Below are positions 7,651 to 8,945 of a stretch of 8,945 nucleotides of DNA, piece after piece. The position numbers were made by a program, and so were the translations under genes. Below the pieces are notes generated by a model. It worked only from the letters and a program-made list of their open reading frames with translations. It did no database searches and was not told the DNA's origin. This DNA is from Cyanobacteria bacterium UBA11153 (GTDB lineage Bacteria; Cyanobacteriota; Cyanobacteriia; Cyanobacteriales; Coleofasciculaceae), in the NCBI GenBank assembly GCA_003511885.1, contig DOIX01000234.1, forward strand, positions 1 to 8,945. The letters are read 5' to 3'. Position 1 is the first letter of the stretch; every line of letters starts with the position of its first letter.

Positions 7651-7659
7651 TGCTATATA
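7651..7659 (+). promoter_or_regulatory. Candidate extended -10 promoter ahead of gamma
   Basis: TGCTATATA has the TG-n-TATATA extended -10 layout, the same design as the candidate ahead of atpI. No respectable -35 lies at 16-18 bp; TTGAGC (7627-7632) is 21 bp away. Transcription would start near 7666, upstream of the AAACAAC array, and so would exclude the GTTGTTT array from the transcript. Confidence 0.3.
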
Positions 7660-7686
7660 AGTTATGGCTGGTTCCTTGCCCATAAC

Positions 7687-7756
7687 AAAAAACCAAAAAC
7701 AAACAACAAAAAACCAAAAACAAACAACAAATAACAAACAACAAACAACAAAAAAT
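7687..7756 (+). repeat. AAACAAC-type heptamer array, ten units, forming the gamma leader
   Basis: The array is a perfect 21-bp tandem duplication (7687-7707 and 7708-7728; each is AAAAAAC, CAAAAAC, AAACAAC) followed by AAATAAC, AAACAAC, AAACAAC and AAAAAAT. It contains no guanine over 70 nt and ends 6 nt before the gamma ATG, so gamma lacks a Shine-Dalgarno sequence. Translated from the upstream ATG at 7664 it would give only a Lys/Gln/Asn/Thr tract, which is not gamma sequence. Confidence 0.9.
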
Positions 7757-7762
7757 AAAAAT

Positions 7763-8713
7763 ATGCCTAATCTCAAATCAATTCGCGATCGCATTCAGTC
7801 GGTCAAAAATACTCAGAAAATTACCGAAGCGATGCGTCTGGTAGCAGCAGCTAAAGTCCGTCGCGCTCAAGAACAAGTCATTGCTACCCGCCCCTTTGCG
7901 GATAGATTAGCACAAGTTCTCTACGGCTTACAAAACCGTTTGCAGTTTGAAGAGGCTAACTTGCCCCTTCTCAAGCAACGTCAAGTCAAATCTGTAGGGT
8001 TGCTAGTTATTTCCGGCGATCGCGGTTTGTGTGGCGGTTACAATGGTAACGTCATCCGCCGCGCTGAGGCTCGTGCCAAGGAACTTCAAAAGGAAGGCGT
8101 AGACTACAAGTATGTATTAGTGGGACGTAAAGCGATTCAATATTTTGAACGCCGCAATCAACCCATTGATGCCAAATATACAGGTTTAGAGCAAATTCCT
8201 ACAGCTACCGAAGCCTCGACAATTGCTGACGAATTACTCTCCCTCTTCCTCTCAGAATCAGTAGACAGAATTGAATTAGTTTACACCAAATTTGTCTCCT
8301 TGATTAGTTCTCGTCCCGTGATTCAAACTCTACTACCCTTGACACCTCAAGGATTAGAGCCTCACGATGATGAAGTCTTTAGATTAACAACTCGCGGTGG
8401 TAACTTTGAGGTGACAAGGGAAAAAGTCTCAATGACCAATCGTCCCTTCCCTCGCGATATGATTTTTGAACAAGATCCTGTCCAAATTTTAGATGCTCTC
8501 TTGCCTCTTTATCTGAATAATCAGTTATTAAGAGCATTACAAGAGTCAGCAGCTAGCGAATTAGCTGCTCGGATGACAGCCATGAATAGTGCTAGCGATA
8601 ATGCTAGCGAATTGATTGGCACTTTAACCTTGACTTATAACAAGGCGCGGCAAGCGGCAATTACTCAGGAAATTCTCGAAGTTGTCGGCGGTGCCAACGC
8701 ACTCAGCGGTTGA
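7763..8713 (+). CDS. atpG: ATP synthase F1 subunit gamma (atpC in plastid naming)
   Basis: Gamma is the central rotor shaft joining the c-ring to the alpha/beta head. The frame is open from ATG 7664, but the first 33 codons are repeat-derived; the family start [20 protein letters not shown] fixes ATG 7763, giving 316 residues, the normal cyanobacterial size. The conserved core includes [13 protein letters not shown] (84-96). The photosynthetic-type insertion is about 198-233 and lacks the plant regulatory cysteine pair; Cys90 is the only cysteine. The C-terminal signature [14 protein letters not shown] is at 300-313. It is the last gene before a strong terminator. Its leader is the AAACAAC array, with no Shine-Dalgarno sequence, and it may have its own promoter at 7651. 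Confidence 0.96.
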   Translation: MPNLKSIRDRIQSVKNTQKITEAMRLVAAAKVRRAQEQVIATRPFADRLAQVLYGLQNRLQFEEANLPLLKQRQVKSVGLLVISGDRGLCGGYNGNVIRRAEARAKELQKEGVDYKYVLVGRKAIQYFERRNQPIDAKYTGLEQIPTATEASTIADELLSLFLSESVDRIELVYTKFVSLISSRPVIQTLLPLTPQGLEPHDDEVFRLTTRGGNFEVTREKVSMTNRPFPRDMIFEQDPVQILDALLPLYLNNQLLRALQESAASELAARMTAMNSASDNASELIGTLTLTYNKARQAAITQEILEVVGGANALSG

Positions 8714-8740
8714 TTTTTGTCTCCAAGTCGGTATTTTAAT

Positions 8741-8767
8741 GCGTCTGAGGTGACTCAGGCGCTTTTT
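8741..8767 (+). terminator. Factor-independent terminator of the atp operon
   Basis: GCGTCTGAG (8741-8749) pairs with CTCAGGCGC (8754-8762) over 9 bp with one G-U pair, closed by a GTGA tetraloop (GNRA type) and followed directly by TTTTT (8763-8767). It lies 28 nt after the gamma stop. It shows that the operon ends here, without beta and epsilon genes. Confidence 0.88.
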
Positions 8768-8793
8768 GTTATAGCGAGCGAGGGACTGGACCT

Positions 8794-8845
8794 GAGTTCA
8801 CCGGAGTTCGGAGTATGCGCTTCGCGCAGGCTACGCTAACGGTGT
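8794..8845. repeat. Dispersed repeat remnant with small hairpin
   Basis: GAGTTC occurs at 8794-8799 and 8804-8809, followed by TGCGC-ttc-GCGCA (8816-8828) and then GGCTACGCTAACG. The latter resembles the TTAGCGTAGCC-type palindromic repeats common in Nostoc-like spacers (recalled, not searched). No open frame of note is present in 8771-8945. Confidence 0.4.
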
Positions 8846-8851
8846 TTTCCC

Positions 8852-8880
8852 TTGACTTTTTTCATGATAGTTACCAAAAT
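8852..8880 (+). promoter_or_regulatory. Weak promoter candidate near the right edge
   Basis: TTGACT (8852-8857, five of six to the -35 consensus) is 17 bp from CAAAAT (8875-8880, four of six to the -10 consensus). It could serve a plus-strand gene beyond the window. AT-rich DNA gives such matches by chance, so confidence is low. Confidence 0.22.
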
Positions 8881-8945
8881 TTCGCTCGTAATATCGATTT
8901 CTTGCCTAAGAGATTTGATCAAAAAATGCTGTAAAGCTCTTGTTT

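Larger units (their letters stand above)
7376..7762. other. Alpha to gamma spacer, 387 nt, bracketed by inverted heptamer arrays
   Basis: No gene is seen. The left end is a GTTGTTT array (7386-7441) and the right end a 10-unit AAACAAC-type array (7687-7756). The two contain a perfect 20-bp inverted repeat (7421-7440 with 7723-7742) separated by 282 nt. Between them lie a C6/G6 hairpin followed by further G-runs (7498-7554), the octamer palindrome TAGCGCTA (7534-7541) and a candidate extended -10 promoter (7651-7659). There is no terminator with a U-run, so read-through from atpA is expected. Confidence 0.75.

Noticed and set aside
7664..7762. N-terminal extension of gamma by 33 residues
   Set aside because: The added residues are the translated AAACAAC repeat (Lys, Gln, Asn, Thr), and gamma proteins begin at [11 protein letters not shown], so ATG 7763 is the start.

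Overview
The window comes from a cyanobacterium, most likely a filamentous, heterocystous-type (Nostocales-like) one. Three things support this. First, an F-type ATP synthase operon holds both b and b' stalk genes in the order I-a-c-b'-b-delta-alpha-gamma, with beta and epsilon absent. Second, the octamer GCGATCGC (HIP1) occurs six times in 8.9 kb. Third, short tandem repeats with a seven-base period, typical of Nostoc/Anabaena/Calothrix-like genomes, fill most spacers. The assignment to an order is an inference; no species can be named from the sequence alone.

Layout. Bases 1-124 are non-coding, with a fragment of a CACACCC repeat. Bases 125-1477 (minus strand) encode LarC, the nickel insertase of nickel-pincer cofactor synthesis, with a histidine-rich stretch and an in-frame heptamer repeat in its interdomain linker. 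Bases 1478-2186 are a divergent intergenic region with dyads, a CCCCACA heptamer array, a candidate extended -10 promoter and a leader of about 200 nt. Bases 2187-8713 (plus strand) hold the eight-gene atp operon: atpI (2187), atpB/a (2709), atpE/c (3584), b' (4129), atpF/b (4641), atpH/delta (5180), atpA/alpha (5858) and gamma (7763). A clear factor-independent terminator follows at 8741-8767. The last 175 bases are non-coding, with repeat debris and a weak promoter candidate.

The genes work together as one machine. AtpI assists assembly of the c-ring. Subunits a and c form the proton path of Fo, b and b' form the peripheral stalk, delta ties the stalk to the F1 head, alpha carries the non-catalytic nucleotide sites, and gamma is the rotor shaft. 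Beta and epsilon must be encoded elsewhere, as is usual for cyanobacteria.

The genes themselves are conventional. The unusual part is the space between them. Most spacers carry heptamer arrays or inverted repeats, including a perfect 20-bp inverted repeat bracketing the atpA-gamma spacer, a 16-bp hairpin between a and c, and a 13-bp long-range inverted repeat plus a 14-bp perfect palindrome between c and b'. The atpA and gamma start codons are preceded by guanine-free AAACAAC heptamer arrays instead of Shine-Dalgarno sequences. These may tune subunit ratios, or may simply be repeat spread; the sequence alone cannot decide.
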